Positions 1 through 13,496 are shown, counted from the first letter of the stretch. The stretch: DNA of 64,000 nt from Hybos culiciformis (GCA_964007475.1 OZ023274.1:3596001-3660000); one strand, 5' to 3'. The notes: generated by a model not told the origin, from the sequence alone. Numbers and translations are program-made.

Positions 1-1460
1 TCTGTTTTTCCATGTAAATTTTCTTACATTAATATCTTTAAAGCACTTTTATGTTAAAAAAAATAAAAAAAAATTATGCAAAAATGTAAAATTCGATTTT
101 ATGGCACTTTATGGTAATTTTCATTTTTATGCAAAAGTAAAAAAGTAAAAAAAAAAATACTGAAACAGAAACAGAAGCATGAGAAACTTTGATACTTTCT
201 CTATATATACATGAGTTAACATTTTTTATGTTTTTTGATCACTTATTTTTTTTTATGTTGTTAGGTAACAGAATGTTATTCAAATGTTACGGTAACCAAT
301 TTATGGAAACCTTTGTGTAAAATATACATATTTATATAAGAAAAAAGAAAGTCAATGTGTTCTGTAATATTTCTTCTGTGAAACTAAAAAAAAAAAAAAT
401 TAAACTTTTAAAATAATATTTTTAAATAAATAAAATTCAATTCAAAAATAATAGTTATTTTATTCTGAGAAATTGCGAGGAACTTAAAATTCCATTTAAA
501 ATCAAATAGATTCTAAGTGATGATTCCCTTTCGAGAATGCTCGACGAGAAATTCTCGACTGTTTCCTATAGTCTCGTTGTACAAAAGCCCCCAGATTTGA
601 AATACATTTTTCCATTATCATCATGTTTTGCAACATCCATAGGAGTTTCCATAGTGTCTACTTTACTCAAATTTGTTTTTTTTACACCAATAATATTAGT
701 TTCCTCTTTGCAAAGTGAACCCTTTACTTCGTTATGAAAAACATTTTACAAAACACATATACATATATATTTTTTAAATCGAGTTTCAAAGTTATGAGAT
801 TATTACATTTTAATATTTCTATTTTCACAAAAAATAAAAAGAATTTAAAATAAAAAACTAATAATAATTCTAAAATATTTGGAGGAGCGGGAAAATTCAT
901 TGATTTTATTTTTTTGTTTTAGTTTTTCTTTTTCAAAGCGAAAAATTTTTCTTTATATTAAAAATATTTATTTTTTTTTTTTTTTGCATGAAAATTTTAT
1001 TAAAAGTATATTTTTATTGATTTGATTCATATAAAAGCTTTTTAAAAAAAAAAATAAAAATCAAGATTCAAAAATTATTATATTACTCCTTTTTTGTTTC
1101 ATAAATTTAGGAGTTTTATTGAAAACAAAATAAAAAATAAATTATAAATTTTTGTTGAATAGGTTTTCGGAAAACTTTAAACCAAGAAAAACAAAACCAT
1201 TTATGTGTGTGTATATTTTATTATTGAGATTTTCTTTATTTTTTCGTTAACTTTGTGCGAAACTTAATATTTTTTAATAACTCAACTAGCAAACCAAACC
1301 ATACTACACTATCGCACACTCTTGCACACCTCAGAAAACTTAAGAACATAATACTGCGAAGCTTAAACGATAATAATTTCAAATTTTCATCTGCCTTTTC
1401 ATTTATTGAGCAGCTGCAGAAGAAATCAAGGAAAATTAATTTTAAATGAAAAACACTTAC
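1..1460 (-). other. Partial syntrophin intron within PH2
   Basis: This is the 5' end of a phase-2 intron, starting at the donor gtaagtgttt at 1460 and running off the left edge. It is A/T-rich with many homopolymer runs. The only patch of different texture is about 525-600, which carries CTCGACGAG/TTCTCGA motifs and is described separately. The open frames at 537-737 and 1255-1449 have low-complexity or unremarkable composition and no recognisable domain. Confidence 0.8.
525..600. repeat. CTCGACGAG-rich patch
   Basis: TTCGAGAAT and ATTCTCGA form a short inverted pair around CTCGACGAGA. The 13-mer CTCGACGAGAAAT at 540-552 recurs exactly at 28310-28322 inside the hAT-like element. It is therefore possibly a decayed fragment of that family. 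Confidence 0.35.
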
Positions 1461-1543
1461 CTAAATTCTCGTTCAGTTACAGCCACAAAAATTGGTTGCC
1501 ATTTATCATTTTCATCTGAACTTTCTGAACTTGATCTTCCACT
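1461..1543 (-). CDS. Syn1: Syntrophin exon: serine-rich linker and start of PH2
   Basis: This short exon has 27 full codons plus two bases. It starts with a Ser/acidic linker (SGRSSSESSDENDK) and then WQPIFVAVTEREF. That matches the first strand of the second PH domain, WKPALVVLTEKDL in vertebrate alpha-syntrophin. The acceptor is ttttttccag|AGTGG. A second AG directly follows, and using it would break the frame from the phase-0 donor upstream, so the first was chosen. Donor TTTAG|gtaagt, phase 2. The next exon should begin by completing the Arg or Ser codon and continue the PH2 domain, but it lies beyond the left edge. The Ser-rich tract is a plausible phosphorylation site by inference only. 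Confidence 0.88.
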
Positions 1544-2364
1544 CTGGAAAAAAAACATATAGCATAGTTTATTAAGGAAAATTTTTTATATAAATTGAAA
1601 TTTTCATTAGAAAATTTCGTATTAAAAATGTGACGAATTGGAAATTAGTAAAATGTTGAAATAAAAAAAAACAAAAAACCAATTTTGCGGATTTCGTTTA
1701 ATTGACATAAACTTTTTAGTGAACTTTTTTTTTAAACAAAAAAGATGTTGAAAAAGGAATTTTTTTTTTCTACTTAAATATTGGCAAACTTTTTGCACTA
1801 AAATTGGTTTTGATAAAAATTATATTTTTTTGTTTCAATTTTATTTTATTTTGTAAAAAGAAAAAAAAAATTCAAATGTACATACAAAGGATAATGATTA
1901 ATTAAGGATTACATCCTGATTGAGCACAAAAAATTTTGAATCAGAAATTTAAATGCAAATTTAACGCAAAAAAAAAGAACTAACATAATTAAATAAAATT
2001 TAATATGTGTACAAGTTTGTTAATTTCTCCACATAAATTAAAAAAAATTCAGTAAGTTTAAATTAATTTGTATCTAAAACGTTTCCGACTAATTTGCATT
2101 GAGAAAAGACAAATGAATTATTATAGTTAGTGTGAAGGAATCCCAAACTTTCTCATGACAAGAACTTTAAATCAATTTTGAAATCATTCAATTTTTCATC
2201 AAATAGACACGCACGACGGCCTGGCATAATAAAGAATTTTATTTGAATCGTTTGAAAAATTATTTAAAAGCATAATGTTCTTTTTATTAGTTAAAAAAGG
2301 ATTATATAAAAAAAAAAAAAAAAATACATAAATTAAAATAGATTTTATTTTATTTTGTAAATAC
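1544..2364 (-). other. Syntrophin intron, 821 bp, phase 0
   Basis: This short intron separates the PH1b/linker exon from the PH2 start exon. It has donor gtatttac and acceptor ttccag. It is plain A/T-rich sequence with poly(A)/poly(T) runs, and I see no further gene or repeat in it. Confidence 0.85.
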
Positions 2365-2585
2365 CTGATCACTACCTCCTATTCTACGACTTAACCAACC
2401 AATATGTTTCAATTCACCAATTATATTGATAAGTGCACGATTTGCATCATTTAATGCACGTTGAGTGCTATTCGCCATTGCTGAATGTAATGCATTAAAC
2501 CAAATCAATGCTTCTTGTGAATCATTGGCACGTAAAATACATGAATGAATTCCATCCGGTGAATGCAATTCAATACAACGATTTT
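2365..2585 (-). CDS. Syn1: Syntrophin exon: end of PH1b and linker to PH2
   Basis: This exon completes the Glu codon split at the previous junction and adds 73 residues. ENRCIELHSPDGIHSCILR matches the last PH1 strands, where syntrophins typically have an ENRQLEIHSPD-type sequence. SQEALIWFNALHSAM is the C-terminal PH helix with its conserved Trp at about residue 29 of the exon. The rest is the inter-PH linker, ending in IGELKHIGWLSRRIGGSDQ. The HIGWL motif has a counterpart (HLGWL) just before PH2 in vertebrate syntrophins. Acceptor tgtcattacag|AAAAT and donor TCAG|gtattt; it enters in phase 1 and leaves in phase 0. A Met codon at 2568 is internal and not a start, because the reading frame runs through the acceptor and joins the upstream exon exactly. 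Confidence 0.95.
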
Positions 2586-4196
2586 CTGTAATGACATATA
2601 CATTAAGTGTATAAAAAAAAAAATATAAATGTGTTTAGATAAATTTTTTATATTTTTTTTTGTACACAAAAATCTGTGGATTAATGGAAATTTTAACTAT
2701 ATATTTTCAATGTCAGAAAGTATTAAAAAAAAGAAATATTTTGTATCTGTTCTAAAAGTGAACTCCATTAAAATAACTAATTTGACAGCTAATATGCTAA
2801 GTTCTTACTAAAGTGTGATATGTCAGAAACTACTTATTATTTATTTATTTAAAATAAAATTTGTTTAATTATTCTATTTTGCAAAATTTTAACTTCAATT
2901 GGATTTTTTTCTCGATTTTTGATAATTTCTCTTTCAATTGAGCAGCTAATTGACTCGATTTTCCTTGTCGCAAGTTTTGTTGTTCTTTAATGTTTCTTAC
3001 CTTACCCGATAAATAAAAGTGGTCTTTCACCAGATGCATTTGCAATGGGTATTAGAGTTCTTCTAATCTAATTTGTCTGTCAATAAATTTGACTCTGATA
3101 GGTTTATTAAAAACTAGAATTTGATTATATTTTTTTTACCGTGTAGCCACATATAAATTTTTATTTATAGATTCATCTATTAGAAAATTACATATAAATA
3201 TTGAATAACGCATAAAAACTGTTTTCTTAGTGTTATTTTGTTACAAAAACAGATTTCTTGTTTTGTAAAGTGGTACTTTTTTTTACATAATTTTTATTTT
3301 ACATATCCTTACAAAAAGACAGATTGACGGTCATATTATCTTTTTCAACTATTGGTACACGATTAATCGCTTTAAGTTAAAAATAATTATGCTCGGCAAA
3401 AATTACGCTTCTCAAAAAAAAAAATTCAATTTTTGAAAATAATACAGTTTTGCTATTTAAAGCAATTCAATATTTTAAATAAAATTTACATATACACAAA
3501 TTGATTTGAGATTTTCTGAAAAATATAAAATGAAAATAATAGAAAAAAAAAATTCGTCATTCTGTGGCAAAAAACTAATTTTAAAATGGAAATTCACTAA
3601 ATTCATTCAAAATAATCTGGAATTATATGAAAATAAATAGCTTAACAAAATGAGGTAAAAAACTTTCAATATTATGCATTGCATATATATGTATATGTAT
3701 ATAGTAAGTGCAAACAGATTTTTCCCCAGATTACAAGATTTAAAAAATTCATTCTTTTTATTTTCACATTTTGCATTTTTCATTTTTTTTTTTTTTTTTT
3801 ATTTTTATTTTGTTAGTTTGGTTTTTTGAGTTAAGAGGATGCATTTTTATTACCTTTCTTTTTTCTTTTTTTTTTTTTTTTACTTTTATGTTAAATACAT
3901 AATAATATAAAATTTAAAACTTTTATAGTCAGATTAAAAAGACTTTGCAATGTCATCTTAAAAAATAGTTATGCAAATATTTTTGAAATCCTTTTAAATA
4001 AAAGAAAATAGCAAAAAAAGGAATAACATATTATATTGAAGTGACCCTGGTGTTGGTAAAATATAAAGAAATTGAAAAATGTAGAGAGTTTTCTTTTTCG
4101 GTTCCTAGAGCATAATAAGTAGCATTTTATTCAACACTAATTGCGACTTTAACGAAGTGAAACCATAACTGTTAGTAATAAAGACTAGAGTTACAA

Positions 4197-4246
4197 GCTA
4201 GAGCGAAACAACGTTCGCCCCAGGATCGACTAGTTTTGAATGAAAG
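4197..4246 (+). repeat. Dispersed repeat, copy 1
   Basis: GCTAGAGCGAAACAACGTTC followed by GCCCCAGGATCGACTAGTTTT is repeated in diverged form at 13497. It is less A/T-rich than its surroundings. It is probably the end of a transposon family, but I found no inverted partner within the window. Confidence 0.5.
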
Positions 4247-7200
4247 TTTATGTTTTTTAATGAGTTATATAAAAAAAATTTAATAACTAAGTTACTTAAA
4301 TAAAATGAAATTTTACCGCCATAAAAACAATATTTTTCTTCTCTCTAGAAGGATTTTTATATAATTTATCCCTATTTGAATATCAAATAAAATTTTTATT
4401 TAAAAATTGTAAAATGAAAAATAATGTTACTTAAAAAAGAAAAAAAAAAATTGAAAACGAAATGAAAACCTTAAATTTCGGCTGAAAAAAAGAAAAAATA
4501 ATATGGAAAATATTTTAGGTGTTAACTTAACTATATTATGAATGAGAATCCTTTTATGACGACACTATTATTATTTTTTTTTTTATATATGATTTTATGA
4601 ATGAATCAGGAGATAATTGGGAGTTAAATTTAGTGCGAATACTTAAAAATTATAATAATTTTTTGTTTTATTTTTTTTCGTGACGAATGTACGTGAAACA
4701 TTAAACAAATTTAGAGATTATAATTTTTTATTTTTTTTTATGAATTCAATAAAAAAAAATAATAAAATTGGATAAATATATAGGAAAATTTATTCGCGTC
4801 GTGAATTTTTTAGGAAAATTCATTATTAAAACAAAATACGTATTTCCTCCTTTTTGATAGCATGTATAATTTTAATGAAAATTTTTGCTAAAAAATTATT
4901 TCAAATGTATTTAAATGCTTTTCAAAATTTATTTAAAATTAATTAATACAAATACATATATAAAGTGCTATAATAGTAAAATTTTATTTAATATATAAGT
5001 TTTTTATATGATTTCTTATAATTGGAGCATTAAGTTTACTTGTTAAATTTTGAAAGTTATATTAAAGTTTTTTTTTTAATGTAATTTTAATTAAATTTAG
5101 GGAAATTTTGAGCAGTAAAAAACAAAAAAAAATAAAAACAGCAATTATGGGACAGACTCATATACTGATTGGCTGAATTTTTTTCGAAATCTAAGATTCA
5201 AAAAGTCACTTGACAAATATAGGACAGAATTAATATTACATTTGAAATCCAATGAAATTAATTAAAGATTTTAAAGTTTTGTGTGAAATTAGACTAAATT
5301 AAAACTAAACAAATTAAAGCTTAATTTAAAAAATAAATAAATAAATTTGATGTCTTTTTGTTAATTAATATTTGACGAAGATTACTTGTTTTTGGACAAT
5401 TTTTTTCATAGTTTTTCATATAACCAACCAAGGACTAAGAAAAAACGAAGCTATAATCAAGGTTGACGACAAAACCTTATTTTAATTCTATAATTAACAA
5501 GTATATGGATTGTTATGTTAACAAAAATTGAGTTCCATAAATTTCGTGATTTACAATAATGTAAATTTATAAATTTTCAATTAACTTAAAACCTTAAATA
5601 AAATATAAATGCAGACTATTAAAAGTCTTCAATGACATTAAGTTAACTATTTTTTTTTTTTTTTATTCTTTCGAAATATTTTATTTTATATTTTTTATCT
5701 TCTATGTAAAAATAAAATATGTAACAAATTAAATACTAACAATATAAATGTAAAAAAATAAAAACAACAAAAAAATTATATGTACCGGAAGTTATGAAAA
5801 TCATAAAATATCATAAAAAAGAGTACATTATATCTACTACTATATAACGGGGGAAAATTGTAAGTAATAAAAAAATAAAAATTACTACTTAAAAAAAAAA
5901 AATAAGTTCATGAAATTTATATCCTTCTGTGTGTGTACACAGAGCTTTTTAAGTTAAAGGAAAAACCTAACTTATTGTTTACTTTAAAGTTCAACAAAAA
6001 AATAAATAAGAAAAATATTTTATGACATATTTATGACATTTTTATTTTTTATTATTTTTATTACATATTTGAACTTAATTTTAATTGGAATTTATATTTT
6101 TTATTGTCAGTTCAGTTTTTTTTTGAAAATTATTATTGTGGTCGGTGTTGGTACATTTATGTTGACACGGTCATAAGTGAAAGCGCAAGAAAAGGAAAAT
6201 TTAAAATAATTATAGGGTGTCTTGTATTTTGGAAAATGGTCTTCGTATATGAATTAAATAATATTGATATGAAAAAAATGATGGTGTAATTTATATATTT
6301 TCGACCCTTTTTTGAACGAAAGTCAATTTTTGGAGAGTTGTTAATCATACTTTTTATTTAAGCCAAAAAATGTGTGAAATGAGGTTAAAGTTTTATTTTG
6401 TTAAAGGACACATTGTATGGTATCTATTGCGATACTACTGAATATTTTAAAAAAATTTTCCGTGAAAATATAATTCATAATATTATTGAGAAAAAATGAT
6501 ATAGAAAATGAAAATATCTTTCTTTTCATCGTTAAAAATAGGTTTATTAAAATTTTCTTTAAAAAATAAATATAATTTTAAATTTATTTCCAACAAGATA
6601 GTAATTTTAATTTTATTATTAAAATTGTAATAAAAAATTTTATATTTCTACTAAATTTTCATTACTGTGTGTAATAAAAAAAATTCTTAATTATAACTTT
6701 TCTTTAATTAAAAAAAAAAAATAAAAAATTTGCCATGGTTTCAGATTTTTTTTTTTTAATTTTGACTTTAAAGTTTAACTAACTTGACAAAAAAAAAAAA
6801 AACAGATACAAATAATTAAGAATCATAAGCTGCACCAAGACAACCATTAATCGCTTTAAAAAATATTAATGGAAGCGTCGAAATATAAACTTTATGTCAC
6901 ACCGTTATGAGATAAATTTTGATTTTCCGTCTTCGTTCAATTACGAAAAAAATATATATGCATATTTAAAAAATCTGAGAACTTCATTTTCACTATATGT
7001 TGAACAAAAAAGTTCGATAGAGAGTCAGCTATAAAATCTTAAAATTATTATTAAATTGTTCAGCAATGCTACCCCAAAAATTATTGTGTTTCAAGCTACA
7101 ACATAATTATTGTTTATTGATTGTAACGCGTCCTTGACTTCTATCGGTGGCTAAATATTTTTTTAAGTTCCTTCAATCTAAGTCAACTCATGTAGCGATT

Positions 7201-7363
7201 TTCATTTTAGCCACAAGTCCTTTTTCCTGAACCAATTTCTAGCTAATAATTTTTTTTGCAGGACCTGTATTCGAATTTTATCTAATAATACTTTTAATAG
7301 TAGTTTTCATCAGAATCCATTAAAATTAAAAAAAAAAAGGATTTAAAATAATATAAATCTTAA

Positions 7364-7500
7364 CCAGTTGAGAGCGTCTCTAGATAGAAGTATGTATATG
7401 CCTTTACTTGAATGATAGTTAACGAGATTATACGAGTATTCTAGAAGATTGAAATCGACGAAGTAGTTAAAAAATTTACTTTTTTGATAGAAAACGGATT
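7364..7500 (+). repeat. Possible member of the same dispersed family
   Basis: CCAGTTGAGAGCGTCTCTAG and, downstream, TTGAAATCGACGAAGTAGTT and GATAGAAAACGGATT. The first part resembles the copy at 22865. The later part resembles 48780-48892 (CGAAATCGCCCAAGTAGTTTAA and AATAGAAAACG). The match is weak. Confidence 0.3.
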
Positions 7501-8285
7501 CAAAAGTAAAAATAGGAGCTACTTTCCTTGCTACGATAAATAGCTAATCTTATAATTTATGATTTGGCTCATATTTATATATACACAAAAATTACAACTC
7601 CTACAGCTATCTTAACATTGCTCTGGAAAATTTATAATGCTCGTTCATTAAAAATTAAAAAAATAAGGAAATATAAAAATGAAATAATATAATTTTTATG
7701 ACAATTATAAACATAATTTGTTAAATTTAATCATTATATACACGGTAATAATTTCTACTTTTATTTAAGAATTAATTATTTTTTTTTATTTAATTTTCAA
7801 TTTGTATAATCTTAATTTTTTTTACAATTAAAAAGACGAAAATGAAATTTAACCCTTTTTTCTATTAATTATAAAAATAAAAATATATACTAAAGAAATA
7901 ACATAAACAAAAAATATAAGACCCAAGAGCAATTTATCATATTTTTTTCATATGAAAAACGTCATCGTCGTTTTTTTTTTTTGATGTTTTCTAACAACGA
8001 CATAAGGAAAATATGAAAAAATCTGACAAAAAGTGAAATGGTTGTGAAAAAACAAAAAAAAAAAAAAAAAACTAAATTTGTTTCACATAAAGAAAATTAG
8101 TGAATAAATGAAAAATGTTAAATTAATGTTTTGTAGGTAAAATGTGTGAAAATACATTTTTTAGTATAAAGTACATCTCTAAGTATATAAGCTTGTCATT
8201 GCCAGAAGTATTTGATATATTTTTACTTCTAGAATTTATATACTTTTGAGTACAAGTGTTATTTTGTAAGTTGCCAAATGGGGTT

Positions 8286-8316
8286 AATTATTACTATTAT
8301 TATTATTATTATTATA
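8286..8316. repeat. (ATT)n microsatellite
   Basis: Uninterrupted ATT/TTA trinucleotide run after one imperfect unit. Confidence 0.85.
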
Positions 8317-8460
8317 CTTTCATTTTTCAATGAAAATCTAATCATTATGTCATTTTCTGCGAGACTAAGTTTTTTTCGTCTTAATGTTTGGAATAAGAGT
8401 GCTAAATACTAAACTGAGTTCAGGTTGGTACCGAATTTCTTTCAGAAAACAAAATTTGCT

Positions 8461-8605
8461 TCAATCATATAATATTCTCGAATCTAGCTTTTGACAACTA
8501 ATATTGCACTTAGAGCTAATCTCTCGCCTCTAGATATCGTCCTTAGAAAAATTCTTCTTTTTTCCTCCAGTTATACAATATTCTCAAAGCTAGCTTTTGT
8601 ACATT
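8461..8605 (+). repeat. Diverged direct repeat
   Basis: TCATATAATATTCTCGAATC followed by TAGCTTTTGACA (about 8465) and TTATACAATATTCTCAAAGC followed by TAGCTTTTGTACA (about 8571) are similar direct copies about 106 bases apart. Origin unknown. Confidence 0.4.
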
Positions 8606-11565
8606 ATATATACCAAACATGTTTTTTTTCCTACTTCATCATAACAATGTCAGCTTTGATGAGTAAATAAATGTTTTCAGTTTTCCAGATTTTTTTTCTA
8701 CTTTTACGTTTTTTTTCTCGTTTTATTAAAAAAAAAAAAAACATAAATGTATGTTACTACTATTAAAACTACTATGATGTAGTTTAAGTACGTGATTGTT
8801 AACAAAAAAAAAAAAAATGAAAATGAAAATGAAAAAAAAAAAGAAGGAAATTAGGCTGAATACATTTTCTTTTGGGAAAATAAAGAATTGTCTTAATGAA
8901 TTCATATTATGTTAGAGTGAAATTTTAACAATTCTCTTAATAGGCGCATGAGAAATAAAAAAAAAAACCTTCTATTTCTGTTGTTATTCTTTAATTTATG
9001 TCATACGTATTATTTTCATATCTACGCTACATACATACATATTCTGTATACATAGATTAAGGTTTTTTTTGTTTTTTAGATATACAGGATAATTAATATA
9101 CACAGATCAGTCAGAGATGTATTTAGGTTCAGATAAAAATGTATATTTATATTTTTTTTTTCAATTTCAGAACAAATCTTGAATATAATTAGCGAAAACT
9201 AGAATTCTAGATTTTTTATATAATAAATTTTCTTTTATTTGATTTATATTTTATAAAAAATGAAAAAAGTATTTTTTTGTGCATAAATTGCATTTAAAAA
9301 ATAATAAATTATAATATTATTTTTTTATATGGGTTAAATCTTTAGGAATAAGTTTTTTTTTTTATGTTAAAATTTTAGGTGAGAATAAGATTGATGGGAA
9401 AAATTGGTGTATGTACACACAGTAGAAAAGAAAAATGTTCAGTTTTTTCACCTGTAAACTCAGAATAACAGAATGGTAGTAGAAGACAAGGTATTTAGAG
9501 TTCAGAGATTATTCAGAATGCTGGAGATTGAGATATTTCTTTCGGTGAGAATTTTGGCGGGTCTCCTTTGAATTCATTATTCTGACTAGTTGATTATTAG
9601 TTTTGAAGTTATACCAAATAGAATATATATCTTGCTTTTATATCAAACTTTATAACATATTATCTTGTTATTTTTCCTATTGGTTAATTAAACTGTGTTG
9701 TGCACTATAAAAGGTGTTGCTGTTCGATCGAAAATAAAATTTTTATTGTAAATCGTTATGAATTATGTTAAGATTTAAGCCCCAATGCTATCATCCGCGT
9801 ATACTTTAATGCTATTTGAATTGCATCATCAACTAAACCTCTTCTTAGAGTTATACTCATTGTTTAAGTCTAGAGAAGAATATTTAACATTTTACTAACG
9901 TACATTATATAAAAACATAAGTTTTATCAAAATGTTTTTTTGCACAGTGTACTTTTGTTAAAAAATAATGAAGATAATATTATTATTAAAAATAAAAATT
10001 TTTGGTAAATTTTTGTGAATTGTATACTTTTGTGATTTAGTAGAAAGAACTTACAGAATTTTTAAATTAATGTATATTTTTGACATTGTGTTTTGACAAG
10101 TTTTCACAAAATAATTTTTGTTGAATTTTTTTTTTGTGTAAAATAAGATAAGGACATTTTAAATAAATGAAAATAAATTCTTTAAAACACACTAATGTGT
10201 CATGGTTATAAAATGTAGAGTGAATGTCATATTAACTGTCCAACCCATTAATTTTATGCGAGCAAAATAAAATATATTACAATTAAATTTAGTTTCAAAA
10301 GTATGTATAATGTTGCTTGTTAAATATATATAAAAGTGAAAGAATCTTTAAAATGTTTCAAGCAGAACTATTGAATTGTCGAATATTTTATTATGACAAT
10401 TGCAAAATAATTGTATGAGTCAAGCCAAAAGCAAAACGTTACATTTGTTTCCTATCGCATTTTTAACACAACCTCACTTTTAGAGGTTTATTTTGGTTTT
10501 TTATGACCAAATTTGATAAAAGTACGCTGGTCACTTTTCTGGGACGTCTTTAAGATTTGAAACTCTTTTTGACTTAAAAAAAATTGGTTCAGTTTTAAGA
10601 GAGCATTTCTACGACGACCAGTTTATTTCATTCTAGTGGATCCATTCAAGTAAAACATCATTAAAGAACAGAAATGTCATTAGATTCGAGACTTAGTTTT
10701 CTAATTCAAAATTTTCTGAAGCATGACATTGCTGACCTAATTTTAGTTACAAAAAAAATGAAAAATTATAAATTTTGTTTTTTCAAACTTCTATTTTTTT
10801 TTTTTTTTTTGAACAATTTAAACAAAATAGAAAATTTTCATTTTTGGTTCGAATAAAAAAGTTAATAATTCATTAAATTAAAACTTGAAATAAAATTTAT
10901 ATGTATGTACATTAAAGAGAGTAAAAAAAAACTAGAAAATAATTTATATAAAAAAATTATAGAAAAAATAAAAACTTCAAGTACGAAACTTTTTAAACTT
11001 TTTTGCGATGGAAACTTTCAAAAGGAAAATAATGTTTTTATTTTATTTTATTTATTTTTTTTTTGCAAGGGAATTTATTTTTTTTTTTTTATTTTAAATT
11101 TATGCGTTTCTAGAATAATTTTTTTTTTTTTGTAATATTTAATATTACATAAATTTGTATATTGAAAAACTTGGGAAATTATATATATTTTATTTAAAAA
11201 CAGATTATAAGAAATTGATACCGCCTGAGTTAAAGAAACCTCTGGCAAGTGCATCAAAAAGTTGTAAACTTTTTTGAACTTTTTGACTCTATTTTTACTA
11301 TTTTTATTGTGCTTGACTGTAAAATTAAATTTTGACGCCTATTTTGGTTGTATTTTTGAGCTATTATGCTGAATTACTCTGAATAAAACAATCAGAATTT
11401 TGGTTACGAGAGTTTTCTTCTTAGACGTCCTAATACTCTCTAGCTGATCATAATCAATTTTCTTATTCAGACAATTTTTTGTCAGAAAAATCTCCAACAT
11501 AATCCACAGAATATATATGCTGGCATTGAAAAATAAATAAATTATATATTCCCTAAAAAACTTAC

Positions 11566-11778
11566 CTGGATCAATATATTTTAAATTTCTTGCTAAATGT
11601 GTTAATTGTAATGGAATATAACGTGTATCTGCACGCGGAGGACTTCGTGGTGCTGGTGGCGGTGATGTGGGCGCTCCAGGTCCCATTGGGCACAAAAACG
11701 CTCTTTGCAATTCCCATCCAACTTCTGATATAATACTAGCTTTTCTAAAATATGGTGTCACCTCACGGAGAAATTTAA
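11566..11778 (-). CDS. Syn1: Syntrophin exon: start of PH1b with proline-rich insert
   Basis: This exon completes the split Val codon and adds 70 residues. It opens with KFLREVTPYFRKA, the segment that follows the PDZ domain in alpha/beta syntrophins, where the split PH1 domain resumes. Residues 31-48 of the exon are a proline-rich stretch (CPMGPGAPTSPPPAPRSPP), which lies in a variable loop of PH1. After it, TRYIPLQLTHLARNLKYIDP matches the next PH strands. Acceptor tattttcag|TTAAAT and donor CCAG|gtaagt are both strong, and both flanking introns are phase 1. Known role: the PH1 domain, formed jointly by the parts before and after the PDZ domain, binds phosphoinositides at the membrane. An open frame also runs past the donor into the intron, but the consensus gtaagt and the phase match to the next exon show where the exon ends. 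It is separated from the PDZ exon by about 50.6 kb. Confidence 0.94.
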
Positions 11779-12595
11779 CTGAAAATAAAAAATAAAATAA
11801 AATTCAAAATGTAAATCTAGATTTGAAATCATTTTTTGATTTGGCGCTTGTTTCAAAACAACCATTAGGCGCTGCGTGCCTTAACTGGTAATCAAAATTT
11901 TCCATCCTTTCACTACATTGGCATTCCTTAATTCAATTTCCCCCCAAAGTGTAATGGAAAACTTTAAATAAATGGTATTTAATTGAGAATGAAATTGTAA
12001 TCAAATTCAGCTTTATATCAAGTATAATATTTAATTAATTATATATAGAAAATAGTTTTTGATTTTATTATCATCATCATTTTCATATATTTGACATAAG
12101 AAATTTTTCAAATTGTATATTAGATAAATTTGACCACCCTTATAATATGAACAAAGAGAATGTGAAAAATGTCACACATTAAATTTTTTTTTTTATTTAT
12201 ATAAAGAAAATATTAATAAACATACACTATAGATATATTACATATAAAAACATAGTATTGTTTTTTTTTTCTTAACAGGGTCCACCCCAATTATTATTTT
12301 CCTCTCATTTCTCATACATAGATATACAATAAGATACAAACCAATGATATAATATTATGTACATATATGTAATAATACAAAACACATCAAAATAACAAAA
12401 TCCATAAATATAAAATTTTTTTTTTTTGTTTTTTCTTCCTTCTATCTAATTTTAACTTTCTCTTCTCTATCTCTTTAACTAATCTTTTTACGGTTAGTTT
12501 AATGTCAGCAGGGATTTTAAGTGACAAATTTAGGACACTATACATAAAAACCAGAAGTTTTTCCTTAAAATTAAAGAAGATAACAAAAAAAAAAA

Positions 12596-12618
12596 ATAAT
12601 AATAATAATAATAATAAT
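12596..12618. repeat. (AAT)n microsatellite
   Basis: About seven AAT units following a poly(A) run. Confidence 0.85.
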
Positions 12619-13496
12619 GTAATATGAAACAGAATTATAAGAACCATAGAATAAAAGATAAAAAAAAAACTTTTATAATTTTTATTAATGTAATAAATAT
12701 ATAATTTTTGTTTTGTCCTCATAGTTCAAATAATATTATATACGTATAAATTTTATGTATTTTATAAAGTTTATTTTCAAAATATAAATGATATGTGTTC
12801 ACATCAATAAAATATTGATAAAATAAAATTGATTAGAAAGGATTAGAAAGAAAACATTTTCAGATTATTCAAGGATAAAGAGTCATGAAAATTTTCTTAT
12901 ATATAAAATACATAAAGAAAAAAAACTTTTCTTTTTTTTTCTTATTATTAATCCCTTAAAATATTTAAGATTATTACAGTATATATGTATGTTGGTTGGG
13001 AAATGAATAATATTATAAAATATATGGTATGTATATGTGTCTGTTGATGACAGATTAAAAGTTGATAATTAAATTCATTAAGTATAAAATATAGATTTTG
13101 TTTAAACCATTTTATGGTTTTTTACTTATGGGTGGGAGATTAAAATGCAAATAATGTTTGTATTATATTCTTCTCAATTTGATTGAAGACTCTTATATTT
13201 TTTGTTTTTGGCTTTTTTATGATGAGGAATATGGGAATTTCTTTAACCAGTGACAACGTATAAATTATAAGGATTTTAAAATCAAATATTGCACCTTGTT
13301 CTTTTTTTTTGGATTAGAGATACAGGGTTTTTTTAAAAGTATATGCTGTCGGTAGAATGTAAATGTCTTCAACTTAAAGATACTGGCTACCTTCTATATA
13401 ATAAAAATAAAAGTCCTGTTAATTTAACTAGGAATGAATCGTTTTGGATGTACAATTTTCAAACATTCTTTATGTGAAATTTGTAATGAAGATTAG

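Larger units (their letters stand above)
2586..11565 (-). other. Syntrophin intron, about 9.0 kb, phase 1
   Basis: This intron splits the PH1b domain, with donor gtaagttttt at 11565 and acceptor cattacag at 2586. Most of it is low-complexity A/T-rich DNA. Structured patches are a dispersed repeat at about 4197-4246, a member of another dispersed family at about 7364-7500, an (ATT)n microsatellite near 8290, and a diverged direct repeat at 8461-8600. No domain-bearing reading frame was found on either strand. The frames at 6104-6348 and 10674-11257 are poly-K/F/I translations of A/T-rich DNA. Confidence 0.8.

Noticed and set aside
11339..11761. A 140-codon minus-strand frame as an independent gene
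   Set aside because: Its N-terminal half is the syntrophin PH1b exon, and the rest is read-through past a consensus gtaagt donor into the intron. Its Met is internal.
12387..12722. A 111-codon minus-strand frame with hydrophobic and lysine runs
   Set aside because: It is low-complexity translation of poly(A), poly(T) and an AAT microsatellite.
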